Assembly (NCBI RefSeq): GCF_000522505.1 | Contig: NZ_AZMV01000007.1 | Span: forward strand, 372,001 to 436,000 | Reading direction: 5' to 3' | Origin: Bifidobacterium moukalabense DSM 27321 | Lineage (GTDB): Bacteria; Actinomycetota; Actinomycetes; Actinomycetales; Bifidobacteriaceae | Length of the DNA: 64,000 bases | Shown: positions 46,264 through 54,537 of the stretch, piece by piece | Layout: each line of letters begins with the position of its first letter | Numbering within the stretch: the first letter of the stretch is position 1 | Notes under the pieces: generated by a model | Told to the model about the DNA's origin: nothing | Databases searched by the model: none | The model's input: the letters and a program-made list of their open reading frames with translations, nothing else | Translations under genes and position numbers: made by a program

Positions 46264-46818
46264 TCAGCGGCCGGTGATTTCGGAACCAAGCACCTTCTCG
46301 CTCAGCGCCTTCGGGCCGCGGGTTACGGCCACCGCGCCGGAACGGACCAGCTCGATGATGCCGTAGTGTTCCAGCAGGCCAAGCAGCGCGTCGATCTTAC
46401 CCTCGGCGCCGGTGGCCTCGATGGTCAGCGACTCCGGATTCACATCGACCACGCGCACACGGAACAGACGCACGATCTCCAGCACGTCGGAACGGTTGGA
46501 TTCGTCGGCGGCCACCTTGATGAGCACCAGTTCGCGCTCCACGGTGGTGCTCGGATCGAGATCCACGATCTTCAGCACATGCAGCAGCTTGTTGAGCTGC
46601 TTGATGATCTGCTCGAGCGGCACCTCCTCCACGTCGGCCGTAACGGTCACGCGGGAGATGTCCGGACGCTCGGTGGGGGAGACGGACAGCGAGTTGATGT
46701 TGAACGCACGACGGGCGAACAGGCCGGCGATACGCGCCAGCACGCCCGGACGGTTCTCCACGAGCACGGACAGCGTATGACGCTTGGAACCCGGCTGGGA
46801 TGCAGGATAGTTTGCCAT
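46264..46818 (-). CDS. ilvN: Acetolactate synthase small (regulatory) subunit
   Basis: A 184-residue subunit with an N-terminal ACT domain (HTLSVLVENRPGVLARIAGLF) binding valine for feedback control. The second ACT-like half follows from about 90 (ELVLIKVAADE...). It partners IlvB in branched-chain amino acid synthesis. It lies 27 bases after ilvB on the same strand. MANYPASQPGS is a normal short lead. Confidence 0.96.
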   Translation of the reverse strand: MANYPASQPGSKRHTLSVLVENRPGVLARIAGLFARRAFNINSLSVSPTERPDISRVTVTADVEEVPLEQIIKQLNKLLHVLKIVDLDPSTTVERELVLIKVAADESNRSDVLEIVRLFRVRVVDVNPESLTIEATGAEGKIDALLGLLEHYGIIELVRSGAVAVTRGPKALSEKVLGSEITGR

Positions 46819-46845
46819 GATCGGACCTTCCTTCCGCTTACTCGT

Positions 46846-48711
46846 TCACTCGTTTTCGGCAGCGGCGCGCTGCAGCGGCTTGATACCCGGCATGTAGGTC
46901 ACGTCGTCGTTGGATGCGCCGGCGGCGACCATCGGCCACACCATGGCGTCCTTCCACACGCGGAAGTCGATGAGCACCGGTCGGTCGTTGATCTCGTTGG
47001 CCTTCCTGATGCATTCGATGGCCTCTTCCTCGGTGAATGCGCGCATGCCGATGCAACCGTACGCTTCGGCGAGTTTCACGAAGTCCGGCACGTCCACGAT
47101 GTCGGGCGTATTCTCGCCATCCAGCAGATTCGTGGCGGAATAGTGATGCTCGTAGAACAGGGTCTGCCACTGGCGCACCATGCCGTACACGGAGTTGTTC
47201 AGCAGGGCGATCTTGATCGGGGTGCGGTCGAGGAACGCGGTGGCCAGCTCTTCGGAGGTCATCTGGAAGGAGCCGTCGCCGTCGATGAGCCATACCGGCT
47301 TCTTGTCGTCGAACTCACGCGTGGAGCCGACGCGTGCGCCGATGGCCGCAGGCAGGCCGAAGCCCATTGTGCCGAGCCCTCCGGAGGAGATCCAAGAGTG
47401 AGGCTTTTCGAAGTCGATGATCTGGGTGGCCCACATCTGATGCTGGCCAACGCCGGAAACCCAAATGGTGTCGGGATCGGCCATATCGGACAGCTGTTTG
47501 ACGACCCACTGCGGGGCGAGCGAACCGTCGGTCGGCTGCTCCCACTTGATCGGGTAGTCCTCGACCCACGTATTGATGACCTCCCACCAGTGGCTCACGT
47601 CCGGCTTGCCATGCACGGCCTGCTCCCGCTTGATCTCTGGGATGAGATCCTTGAGCACGGTCGCCACATCGCCCACAATCGGCACGTCCGGCTGACGGTT
47701 CTTGCCGATTTCCGCCGGATCGATGTCGATATGGATGACGCGTGCGCCCGGAGCGAAGGCATCGAGCTTGCCGGTGACGCGGTCGTCGAAACGTGCGCCG
47801 ATCGCGACCAGCAGATCGCAGCGCTGCACCGCGCCGGTTGCGGCGATGGTGCCGTGCATGCCGAGCATGCCGAGCACCTTCGGATCGGAATCCGGAACGA
47901 TGCCACGTGCCGGCAATGTGGTGACGATCGGTGCGTCGGTGACGTCCGCCAGCTCTTTGACGAGCTCACCGGCGTCGGAACGCATCGCACCGCCGCCCAC
48001 ATACAGCACCGGGCGGTAGGACTGTTCGAACAGCCTGGCTGCGTCGGACAACACCCGGCCGTGCGCCTTGGTGGTCGGATTGTAGCCGGGCAGGATCATG
48101 CGCTGCGGCCAGGAATAGTACATGTCGCCGGTCTGCGCGGTCTTGGTGATGTCCACCACCACCGGGCCGGGACGACCGGAACGTGCGATGTAGTGCGCTT
48201 CGGCGAGCACGCGCGGAATGTCCTGCGCGCGCGTGACGAGGTAGGAATGCTTGACCACCGGATAGGTGGCCCCGACGATATCGGCCTCTTGGAAGGCGTC
48301 CGTGCCGATCGCGTTCACGCCTACCTGACCGGTGATCACGACCAACGGAATGGAATCCATGTTCGCATCGGCGATCGGGGTGATCATGTTCGTGGCACCC
48401 GGACCGGAGGTCACGATGCACACGCCCACACGGCCGGTCGCCACGGCATAGCCCTCGGCGGCATGGCCGGCGGCCTGCTCATGGCGCATCAGCACGAAGC
48501 GGAATTTCGTATCGTCGGTGATCGCATGGTAGACCGGCAGAATCGCGCCTCCCGGAATGCCGAAAACGTCCTGAACCCCCAGATCCTCCAGCGAACGAAC
48601 CAGCGCTTCGGCGCCGGTCATCTTCTCGCCGTCGACAATGGTCTGCTTTTCAGTGGTGGCGGATGCCTTGGGCATGCCGCTGAATGCCTGCAGAGGCGTA
48701 GGTAACACCAT
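46846..48711 (-). CDS. ilvB: Acetolactate synthase large (catalytic) subunit
   Basis: A thiamine diphosphate enzyme of about 621 residues joining two pyruvates, or pyruvate and 2-oxobutyrate, for valine, leucine and isoleucine. The catalytic Glu is in RHEQAAGHAAEGYA. The cofactor motif is IDGDGSFQMTSEELATA, ending with NN in ALLNNSVYGMV. GPGATNMIT and ARFDDRVTGKL are family blocks. ATG at 48711 (MVLPTP) is taken; ATG at 48723 just before it is equally possible. No attenuator or leader peptide was seen upstream. Confidence 0.95.
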   Translation of the reverse strand: MVLPTPLQAFSGMPKASATTEKQTIVDGEKMTGAEALVRSLEDLGVQDVFGIPGGAILPVYHAITDDTKFRFVLMRHEQAAGHAAEGYAVATGRVGVCIVTSGPGATNMITPIADANMDSIPLVVITGQVGVNAIGTDAFQEADIVGATYPVVKHSYLVTRAQDIPRVLAEAHYIARSGRPGPVVVDITKTAQTGDMYYSWPQRMILPGYNPTTKAHGRVLSDAARLFEQSYRPVLYVGGGAMRSDAGELVKELADVTDAPIVTTLPARGIVPDSDPKVLGMLGMHGTIAATGAVQRCDLLVAIGARFDDRVTGKLDAFAPGARVIHIDIDPAEIGKNRQPDVPIVGDVATVLKDLIPEIKREQAVHGKPDVSHWWEVINTWVEDYPIKWEQPTDGSLAPQWVVKQLSDMADPDTIWVSGVGQHQMWATQIIDFEKPHSWISSGGLGTMGFGLPAAIGARVGSTREFDDKKPVWLIDGDGSFQMTSEELATAFLDRTPIKIALLNNSVYGMVRQWQTLFYEHHYSATNLLDGENTPDIVDVPDFVKLAEAYGCIGMRAFTEEEAIECIRKANEINDRPVLIDFRVWKDAMVWPMVAAGASNDDVTYMPGIKPLQRAAAENE

Positions 48712-48941
48712 GTTCCCTCTCATGCTCGTTCGTGGAATCTTTCGCTGGGCTTCGCATGCGGGCGCGTCGGTGAGCGCCGGGTGACGAACCCCCTCTTGGA
48801 ATGCGGCATAATCACTTGTGGCGACTGGGCTGCGCAAATTCCTTCACTAGTAATCGTCTATGCTAACGGCTGACAGCGGCGAAAGGCCAAAACAGCCCAC
48901 ATACTGGCGTGTTGCGGGCGTTCATGATAAAAGAGCATGGC

Positions 48942-49751
48942 TCACTGGCGATTGTCGAGGGCCTTCCAGCCGGCCTCGGCGGCGGCAAGCTGGGCCTTGC
49001 GCTTGCTGGAGCCCTTGCCGACGCCGATCACATCATCGGATCCTTCGAGCATGGCCTTCGCGGTGAAGACCTGCGCGTATTCCGGGCCGGAAACCGACAT
49101 CCGGTAGTACGGCTCGCCCAATCCCATCTTATGGGCCTTGACGGTCAATGAGGTCTTCCAATCCAGTGCCGGACCTTCGGTGGCGACCTCGGCCAACGTG
49201 TCATCCACCAGATGGTGCACGACCTTACGCGCCTCATCGATGCCGTGCTGAATGAATGTGGCGCCGATCAGCGATTCGACGATGTCGCACAGGATGGAGC
49301 TCTTCTCGGCGCCATGTTGCTCCGCCTCCCCGTTGCCGAGCAGAATGTACGGGCCGACATGCAGCTTCTCGCGGGCGATCTTGCTCAGCGATTCCTCGGA
49401 CACGGCCTTGGCGCGCATCTTGGCGAGCTGACCTTCCGTCATATCGGGATGGGTCTTGTACAGCGTTTCCGTGGAGACCAGCTCGAGCACGGCGTCGCCG
49501 AGGAACTCCAGCCGCTCGTAATTCTTCGCACCCGGGTGCTCATGCGAGAAGGAGCGGTGGGTGAGCGCCTCGACCAGCAGTTCGGGGGTAAGCGTGGTGC
49601 CGAGCGCCTCGAGCAGCACATTGGCGGTCATTTCGCCGTCAGATGTGATGGAGGTGGAGACGTGCGGCTGCTCCTTGGGGGATTCCTTCGCGGATTCCTT
49701 TATGGATTCCTTGGTTGCGTTGGCTTTGGCGTTGGATGATTTTCCGGCCAT
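48942..49751 (-). CDS. rnc: Ribonuclease III
   Basis: Cuts double-stranded RNA, including rRNA precursors. ERLEFLGDAVLEL is the signature active site; a second acidic site is at CDIVESLIGA. The C-terminal dsRNA-binding domain begins near WKTSLTVKAHKM and ends SSKRKAQLAAAEAGW. The first 40 residues are a Ser/Lys/Glu-rich tail not seen in short forms. AAGGAAG precedes ATG. It follows rpmF, an order common in Gram-positives. Confidence 0.96.
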   Translation of the reverse strand: MAGKSSNAKANATKESIKESAKESPKEQPHVSTSITSDGEMTANVLLEALGTTLTPELLVEALTHRSFSHEHPGAKNYERLEFLGDAVLELVSTETLYKTHPDMTEGQLAKMRAKAVSEESLSKIAREKLHVGPYILLGNGEAEQHGAEKSSILCDIVESLIGATFIQHGIDEARKVVHHLVDDTLAEVATEGPALDWKTSLTVKAHKMGLGEPYYRMSVSGPEYAQVFTAKAMLEGSDDVIGVGKGSSKRKAQLAAAEAGWKALDNRQ

Positions 49752-49970
49752 GATCGCTTCCTTTATCGGTTGGCCGTTGCGCACGTGGCAAAGCAACCAG
49801 TCTCCTGGTCCCATTGCTACGCAAACAACGTATTTGTGCATAACTCTTGGCGCCGGACCGCCGGGCAGGATGAATCCCGACGATCCGCACCATGCTTCAA
49901 GTCTAGTGAGACGGGGGACCGGAGGATCGCGAACCGAATCGGGCTTTCGATTAGGTTGGCCTTGAATAGC

Positions 49971-50001
49971 AAAAACCCCGCCACCCGTCGATGGCAGGGT
50001 T
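49971..50001 (-). terminator. Terminator after rpmF
   Basis: On the minus strand AACCCTGCCA pairs with TGGCGGGGTT, followed by TTTTGC. It would separate rpmF from rnc transcription. Confidence 0.7.
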
Positions 50002-50033
50002 CCAATGCTTGCTTACCGTTATCCGGCAATCAC

Positions 50034-50228
50034 TCACTTGGTGTGAATGGAGCGGATGGCCTCGCGGTACACACGGCCGCGGAAGGAGCCGCAGCTCGGG
50101 CAGGCCATGTGCGGCAGCGCCGGAGCGCCGCAGTTCGGGCAGGTAACGGTCTGGGCGGCCTTGGCCTTCCAGTTTGCGCGGCGAGAATGGGTATTCGCGC
50201 GCGAGGTCTTGTACTTAGGCAGTGCCAT
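50034..50228 (-). CDS. rpmF: 50S ribosomal protein L32
   Basis: A 64-residue large subunit protein. [20 protein letters not shown] opens it and the zinc ribbon reads TCPNCG...ACPSCG, the zinc-dependent form. It follows the DUF177 gene by 96 bases, the classic yceD-rpmF pair. Confidence 0.97.
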   Translation of the reverse strand: MALPKYKTSRANTHSRRANWKAKAAQTVTCPNCGAPALPHMACPSCGSFRGRVYREAIRSIHTK

Positions 50229-50324
50229 GGTGTTTCCTCTATTTCGTTCGAACGATTTGAGCTTAAGCGTTCAGTATCTTAACGTGAGCTCCGTACAAAA
50301 GCCAAATCAAAGGGTAGGCCGCGG

Positions 50325-50942
50325 TCAGCCGTTGCCCTCAAGCCGAGCCTTGAGGCCTTCCAGCGCGGCGAAACGGATGTCGGTCACGTCATGCCGGTGG
50401 TCGGGCTGCTCGTTCAAATCGATGCCGCATTGCGAGCACAGGCCCTTGCAGTCCGGCTTGCAGAGCGGCTGCAGGGGCAGCTCCTCCACCAGGGTGTCAC
50501 GCAGCAATGCCTCCAGATCGGCCCATGAACCGCCTTCGAGCAGCGGATAGGTGTCTTCGGATTCGTCTTCACCCGCAACGATGTCGACTTCCTCCTCGGC
50601 GGCCTTGCCGCCATTCCTGCCACTGCCACCCTTGCCGGCGGACTTGTCTTCGTACGGGAAGAAGGCGGTGACGTTCACGCCCCAATCGCGCTGAATCGGC
50701 TTCAGGCAACGCGTGCACTCCGCGTGTACCGGCGCGTTGATGCGTGCCGAAAGAATCAGGCCGTCGACGATCGAATCGAAGGAGCCGGCGACCTGCACAT
50801 CCGCACCCTCGTCAACGCCGACGATCTCATCGCCGATGCCGCTCGGAGCGGGGAACGTCGCATCAATCGGTTTGCTCTGACCGGCGCGGGATGCCACCTG
50901 CGCCACGGAAACCGCCCAGGGGGAGTCTTCGATACGTGCCAT
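50325..50942 (-). CDS. DUF177 (YceD) family protein
   Basis: A 205-residue cytosolic protein of the YceD family, usually paired with rpmF and linked to rRNA processing or 23S accumulation. It has the Cys motif AECTRCLKPIQRDW and a later CKPDCKGLCSQCGIDLNEQ, four zinc-binding-like Cys in the family pattern. Acidic insertion at 110-140. Two bases separate it from the upstream coiled-coil gene, so they share an operon. Confidence 0.9.
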   Translation of the reverse strand: MARIEDSPWAVSVAQVASRAGQSKPIDATFPAPSGIGDEIVGVDEGADVQVAGSFDSIVDGLILSARINAPVHAECTRCLKPIQRDWGVNVTAFFPYEDKSAGKGGSGRNGGKAAEEEVDIVAGEDESEDTYPLLEGGSWADLEALLRDTLVEELPLQPLCKPDCKGLCSQCGIDLNEQPDHRHDVTDIRFAALEGLKARLEGNG

Positions 50943-50944
50943 AT

Positions 50945-51709
50945 TCAGCCTTCCGGATAGTCGTTCGGTTCAAGGTGGGGCAGGTGCTCACCGGCTTCGC
51001 GCTGGCGATCGTACAGCACACGCAATCCCGCCTGAACGTCATGGTCAAGCTTGCCAAGCTGCTGCTGCAGCGACTCCATCACCGTGGAGCAATACTTGTC
51101 GGCGCCCTGCGTGAGGTGATCCGCCTTCGCCTGCGCCTGGTCGAGAATATCACGTGCCTTCCGCCGTGCGATTTCGGTGACGTTCTCCTGACCGGCCAGG
51201 AACTGCGCCTGCTCATTCGCCTCACGTACCGTATCGGCCGCTCGCGACTGCGCGGAGGCCACAATCGCATTCGCCTGCGCCTGCGCGCTTTCCAGACGGC
51301 GTTCGGCCTCGCGCATCAGCGCCGACGCACGCTCAAGCTGCACGGGAAGCATTTTCTTGAGCTGATCGAGCTGGTCGGTGAACATCTCACGATCCACCTT
51401 GACCACGCTGGGGGCGAACAGGCTTGGCTTGGCCTCCGTCAGCGCAGCCTCCATATTGTCGATGATGTCATACACCGTCGTGAATTCCTCACGACTGCGC
51501 CCGGCTGCGCCCTCGGCGGTGGTGTCCGGATCGAGGGTGTCGCGCAGATCCGGCAGATCCGACATCGAAAAAGACGGTTTGCCGGGGGCCTGTGACGGCT
51601 TGCCGGGGACCTGTGCGGCTACGGAAGCGGCCTGCACCGGCTGCTGCGAGGTCTGGTCGTCATCATCGGTTTGCGCAACGTCGTAGGGTTGCGTTTCGTC
51701 TGCCATCAT
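50945..51709 (-). CDS. Coiled-coil protein of unknown function
   Basis: A 254-residue soluble protein. The first 55 residues are acidic and disordered ([16 protein letters not shown]); Gln/Pro/Lys-rich repeats follow. Residues about 125-225 form a long coiled coil rich in Ala, Glu and Gln ([20 protein letters not shown]) as in DivIVA-like or SMC-linked proteins. No family is recognised with certainty. It overlaps the coaD stop by four bases (ATGA) and precedes DUF177, so it is translated from the coaD operon. Confidence 0.75.
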   Translation of the reverse strand: MMADETQPYDVAQTDDDDQTSQQPVQAASVAAQVPGKPSQAPGKPSFSMSDLPDLRDTLDPDTTAEGAAGRSREEFTTVYDIIDNMEAALTEAKPSLFAPSVVKVDREMFTDQLDQLKKMLPVQLERASALMREAERRLESAQAQANAIVASAQSRAADTVREANEQAQFLAGQENVTEIARRKARDILDQAQAKADHLTQGADKYCSTVMESLQQQLGKLDHDVQAGLRVLYDRQREAGEHLPHLEPNDYPEG

Positions 51710-52200
51710 GCTCTCTTTTCGTTCCTCAGCGCCTCGCCGAGCAGCGGGATTACGCAATCCGGCACCATGCCGGTGATATCGCCGCCATGACGTGCCACAT
51801 CCTTGACGATGGAGCTGGAGATATGTTCCAGATTCGGCGCGGCCGGCAGGAACAGCGTCTCCACGCCGGCGAGCTTGCGGTTGACCAAGGCCATGCCCAG
51901 CTCGGCCTCGTAGTCGCCGTTCTGGCGCAGTCCCTTGACGATGACCGTGGCACCGACCCTCCTGCAGTAGTCGGTGATCAGTCCGGTGGTCGAAGAGACC
52001 TTGATATTGCGGCAATCGCGCTCTTTCAGCGCCTGGCGGATGATATCGACACGGGTGTCCTCCGAAAACATCGGTGTTTTCGCCGCGTTCACCGCGACCA
52101 CCACATGGACTTCGTCGAAGAAGTGCGCGCACCGCTCGATAACATCCAGATGGCCGGCGGTGACGGGGTCGTACGACCCGGGGCATACTGCAATCGTCAT
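51706..52200 (-). CDS. coaD: Phosphopantetheine adenylyltransferase
   Basis: Makes dephospho-CoA, the penultimate step of CoA synthesis. 164 residues; [16 protein letters not shown] carries the TxGH nucleotide-binding motif, [16 protein letters not shown] and [15 protein letters not shown] are the family blocks. It is the first gene of the coaD-coiled-coil-DUF177-rpmF unit. Confidence 0.96.
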   Translation of the reverse strand: MTIAVCPGSYDPVTAGHLDVIERCAHFFDEVHVVVAVNAAKTPMFSEDTRVDIIRQALKERDCRNIKVSSTTGLITDYCRRVGATVIVKGLRQNGDYEAELGMALVNRKLAGVETLFLPAAPNLEHISSSIVKDVARHGGDITGMVPDCVIPLLGEALRNEKRA

Positions 52201-52377
52201 AATCTCAAGGGTACCGCGCGCGGGCGAAGAAGCCGCGCATCTCCTTTATATATGAACTTTCACATATGGGCGGTGCCGATTGACAAGGCTATGATAGAGG
52301 ACAGTCGATGGCAGCTTGTTGCAAAGGATTCCGGTCGAGGAATCCGCTGCCGAGGTTTTGCGAGGACGGAGCACACT

Positions 52378-52698
52378 ATGGCATGGCATGCGATTATTGA
52401 TGGCTTTTACGACGACGCCGACCCGGTTTCGCCGCTTTCCGATCCGGATGCGGGTACCGGCACCGCGGTGCTGGAGCGCCCGGAGGAGAAGACGCAGCTC
52501 GATGACGGCGGCAACGGCGATGCCGACCGTTTCGCGCATTACGTGTCGCGTGACCGCATCCAGGAGTCGAAGCTTACCGGTCGCCCGGTCGTGGCGCTGT
52601 GCGGCAAGGTGTGGGTGCCCAAGCGCGATCCCTCCCAGTACCCGGTGTGCCCTGATTGCAAGCGCATCTACGACGAGATGATGAATTCCTCCTTCTGA
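52378..52698 (+). CDS. DUF3039 protein
   Basis: A 106-residue soluble protein. DRFAHYVSRDRIQESKLTGR and CGKVWVPKRDPSQYPVCPDC are the DUF3039 signature, with a CPDC/C zinc-ribbon pattern. The N-terminus is acidic (DDADPVSPLSDPD). The family is found in actinobacteria and has no known function. Start is at the ATG behind GGAGC; a hairpin terminator follows. Confidence 0.8.
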   Translation: MAWHAIIDGFYDDADPVSPLSDPDAGTGTAVLERPEEKTQLDDGGNGDADRFAHYVSRDRIQESKLTGRPVVALCGKVWVPKRDPSQYPVCPDCKRIYDEMMNSSF

Positions 52699-52712
52699 CG
52701 GCTTTATGGTGT

Positions 52713-52751
52713 CGGGAGGCTTCTCCGGATCTCTGCCGGCGGAGCCTCCCG
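52713..52751 (+). terminator. Terminator after the DUF3039 gene
   Basis: CGGGAGGCTTCTCCGG (52713-52728) pairs with CCGGCGGAGCCTCCCG (52736-52751) with two mismatches. It separates the convergent DUF3039 and aldo/keto reductase genes. Confidence 0.7.
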
Positions 52752-52814
52752 GTCATATGTGCTACGCAGGTTCCACGCGGAGCCGACGGGCCGGTCAGCG
52801 AGTTGACGGGCCCG

Positions 52815-53825
52815 TCAGCGCGACGAAATCTCGTCGATGCGGAGCAGCTCCTCGTCGGTGAATGTGGTGTTCCCCAGCGCGCCGATATTGTCGAGCAGTT
52901 GCTGCGGGCGTGAGGCGCCGACCAGCACCGAGGTCACCATTCCGTCATGTAGCAGCCATGCGAGCGCCATCTCCGCGAGCGTCTGCCCGCGTTCGGCGGC
53001 CAAGTCGTTCAGATCGCGGATCTGCCGCAGCGTCGTCGCGGTCAGCGCGCTCTCCTGCAGGAACCGTCCGTCGTGCGCGATTCTGCTGTCGGCCGGAACG
53101 CCGTTCAGGTACCGGTCGGTCAGCAGTCCCTGGGCGAGCGGGGAGAAGGTGATCAGGCCCTTGCCGAGACGGTGTGCGGTCTCCTTCAGTCCGTTGCGTT
53201 CCACGGTGCGGTCGAAGATGTTGTAGCGGTTCTGGTTGATGATGAACGGTACGTGCAGCTCATCCAGGATGGCGGTGGCCTTGCTGAGCGTCGGGCCGTC
53301 GTAGTTGGACAGGCCCACGTAGAGCGCCTTGCCGCTGTTCACCGCGGTGGCCAGCGCGCCCATGGTCTCCTCGAGCGGGGTCTGCGGATCCATGTGGTGA
53401 TGGTAGAAGATGTCCACGTAGTCGAGGCCGAGGCGTTCGAGGCTTTGATCGAGCGAGGCGAGCAGGTATTTGCGGCTTCCGAGGTCGCCGTAGGGGCCGA
53501 GCCACATCTCGTAGCCGGCCTTGGTGCTGATGATGAGTTCGGCGCGATGGTGGTGGAAGTATTCGCGCAGCAGTCGTCCGCAGTTCTTTTCGGCGGACCC
53601 GGGTTCCGGACCGTAGTTGTTGGCCAGATCGAAGTGGGTCACGCCGTTGTCGAATGCGGTGAACACGATCTGCCGCATGGTGTCGTACGGGGTGATGTCG
53701 CCGAAGTTGTGCCAGAAGCCGAGGGAGACGGCCGGCAGCTTCAGTCCGCTTGCGCCCGCATGGTTGTAGGTCATGCCGTCGTAGCGCGTGGGCGATGGCG
53801 TATAGACGGTGATTGGTTCGAGCAA
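52815..53825 (-). CDS. Aldo/keto reductase
   Basis: An NADPH-type carbonyl reductase of 336 residues. The catalytic Asp-Tyr pair is in THFDLANNYGPEPGSAEKNC, the Lys in ELIISTKAGYEMW and the His in VDIFYHHHMDPQTP. It resembles YghZ-type L-glyceraldehyde 3-phosphate reductases. A MerR regulator is divergent, so it likely detoxifies aldehydes. TTG at 53825 is the start, with AAGGAGG upstream; it is a rare start codon choice. Confidence 0.85.
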   Translation of the reverse strand: MLEPITVYTPSPTRYDGMTYNHAGASGLKLPAVSLGFWHNFGDITPYDTMRQIVFTAFDNGVTHFDLANNYGPEPGSAEKNCGRLLREYFHHHRAELIISTKAGYEMWLGPYGDLGSRKYLLASLDQSLERLGLDYVDIFYHHHMDPQTPLEETMGALATAVNSGKALYVGLSNYDGPTLSKATAILDELHVPFIINQNRYNIFDRTVERNGLKETAHRLGKGLITFSPLAQGLLTDRYLNGVPADSRIAHDGRFLQESALTATTLRQIRDLNDLAAERGQTLAEMALAWLLHDGMVTSVLVGASRPQQLLDNIGALGNTTFTDEELLRIDEISSR

Positions 53826-53893
53826 GGTTCCTCCTTGGGTGTGGCTGTTTGCCGCGGATGCGCCGCGCGGTGCCGTTGACCCCATCGTCGCAC

Positions 53894-53909
53894 TTCAAGT
53901 AAACTTGAA
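53894..53909. promoter_or_regulatory. MerR operator between AKR and MerR genes
   Basis: TTCAAGT-AA-ACTTGAA is a perfect palindrome with 7-base arms. MerR regulators bind such dyads within promoters. It lies in the 154-base divergent region. Confidence 0.65.
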
Positions 53910-53979
53910 CGCAAATTGCGGCGGGCGACGCGCTGCCTGTCATGAGGAAATCCTGCGAAGACGGGATTGAGGAGGGGCT

Positions 53980-54402
53980 ATGGGCGTATATACGATTCGC
54001 GAGGTGGCCGGAAGGTTCGATGTGCAGCCGTCCACATTGCGTTATTACGAGGATCAGGGATTGCTGACGAACGTCGGTCGCGACGATGCGGGACGTCGTG
54101 TCTACGACGACGGGCATATCGGGCGACTGGAGGCGATCGCCTGCTTCAAGCATGCAGGCATGAGCATCGACGAGCTCAAACGGTTCTTCGCCTACGAAAG
54201 CGACGAACGCACGCATATTTCGGACATGGTGGAGTTGTTGGAGAACCGTCGCGACGTCATCGTCGAACAGCGCGCCTCGCTGGAGGAGGCATACATGCAT
54301 GTGCTGCGCAAGCTGCATTTGTACAAGGATCTGCAGAGCAGCTATGAGAACGGCACGCCGCCGCCGGATTGGGCCGATTACGACGGCAAGGATTTCCGGT
54401 AG
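53980..54402 (+). CDS. MerR family regulator, AdhR/NmlR-like
   Basis: A 140-residue activator. The MerR winged helix is YTIREVAGRFDVQPSTLRYY and the wing RRVYDDGHIGRLEAI. ACFKHAGMSIDEL has Cys55, the position of the aldehyde-sensing Cys in AdhR-type regulators. The C-terminal half is a helical dimer domain. GAGGAGG precedes ATG. It likely activates the divergent aldo/keto reductase gene on aldehyde or electrophile stress; this role is inferred. Confidence 0.88.
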   Translation: MGVYTIREVAGRFDVQPSTLRYYEDQGLLTNVGRDDAGRRVYDDGHIGRLEAIACFKHAGMSIDELKRFFAYESDERTHISDMVELLENRRDVIVEQRASLEEAYMHVLRKLHLYKDLQSSYENGTPPPDWADYDGKDFR

Positions 54403-54407
54403 CGGTT

Positions 54408-54534
54408 CCTCACCGTCGGTGTCGGCAGTCTGGGCAACATCGCAATCCACCGACACCCACCGCCATTCAGTGTCGGAACATTACGGAACCGCCCAAACCG
54501 CCGACACCGACAGCCACTCAGCGTCGGCGGATTG
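54408..54534. repeat. CCACCGAC palindromic element, copy E (multiple)
   Basis: CTCACCGTCGGTGTCGGCAG opens it, GCAATCCACCGACACCCACC follows at about 54442, and CAAACCGCCGACACCGACAG with TCAGCGTCGGCGGATTGG closes it. The whole gap between MerR and pncB is made of these arms. Confidence 0.65.
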
Positions 54535-54537
54535 GAT

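Noticed and set aside
48724..48941. Attenuator or leader peptide before ilvB
   Set aside because: No branched-chain-rich small ORF and no clear terminator/antiterminator pair could be found.
33946..54534. CRISPR array
   Set aside because: The repeated units are dispersed, palindromic and irregularly spaced, without equal spacers and without cas genes.
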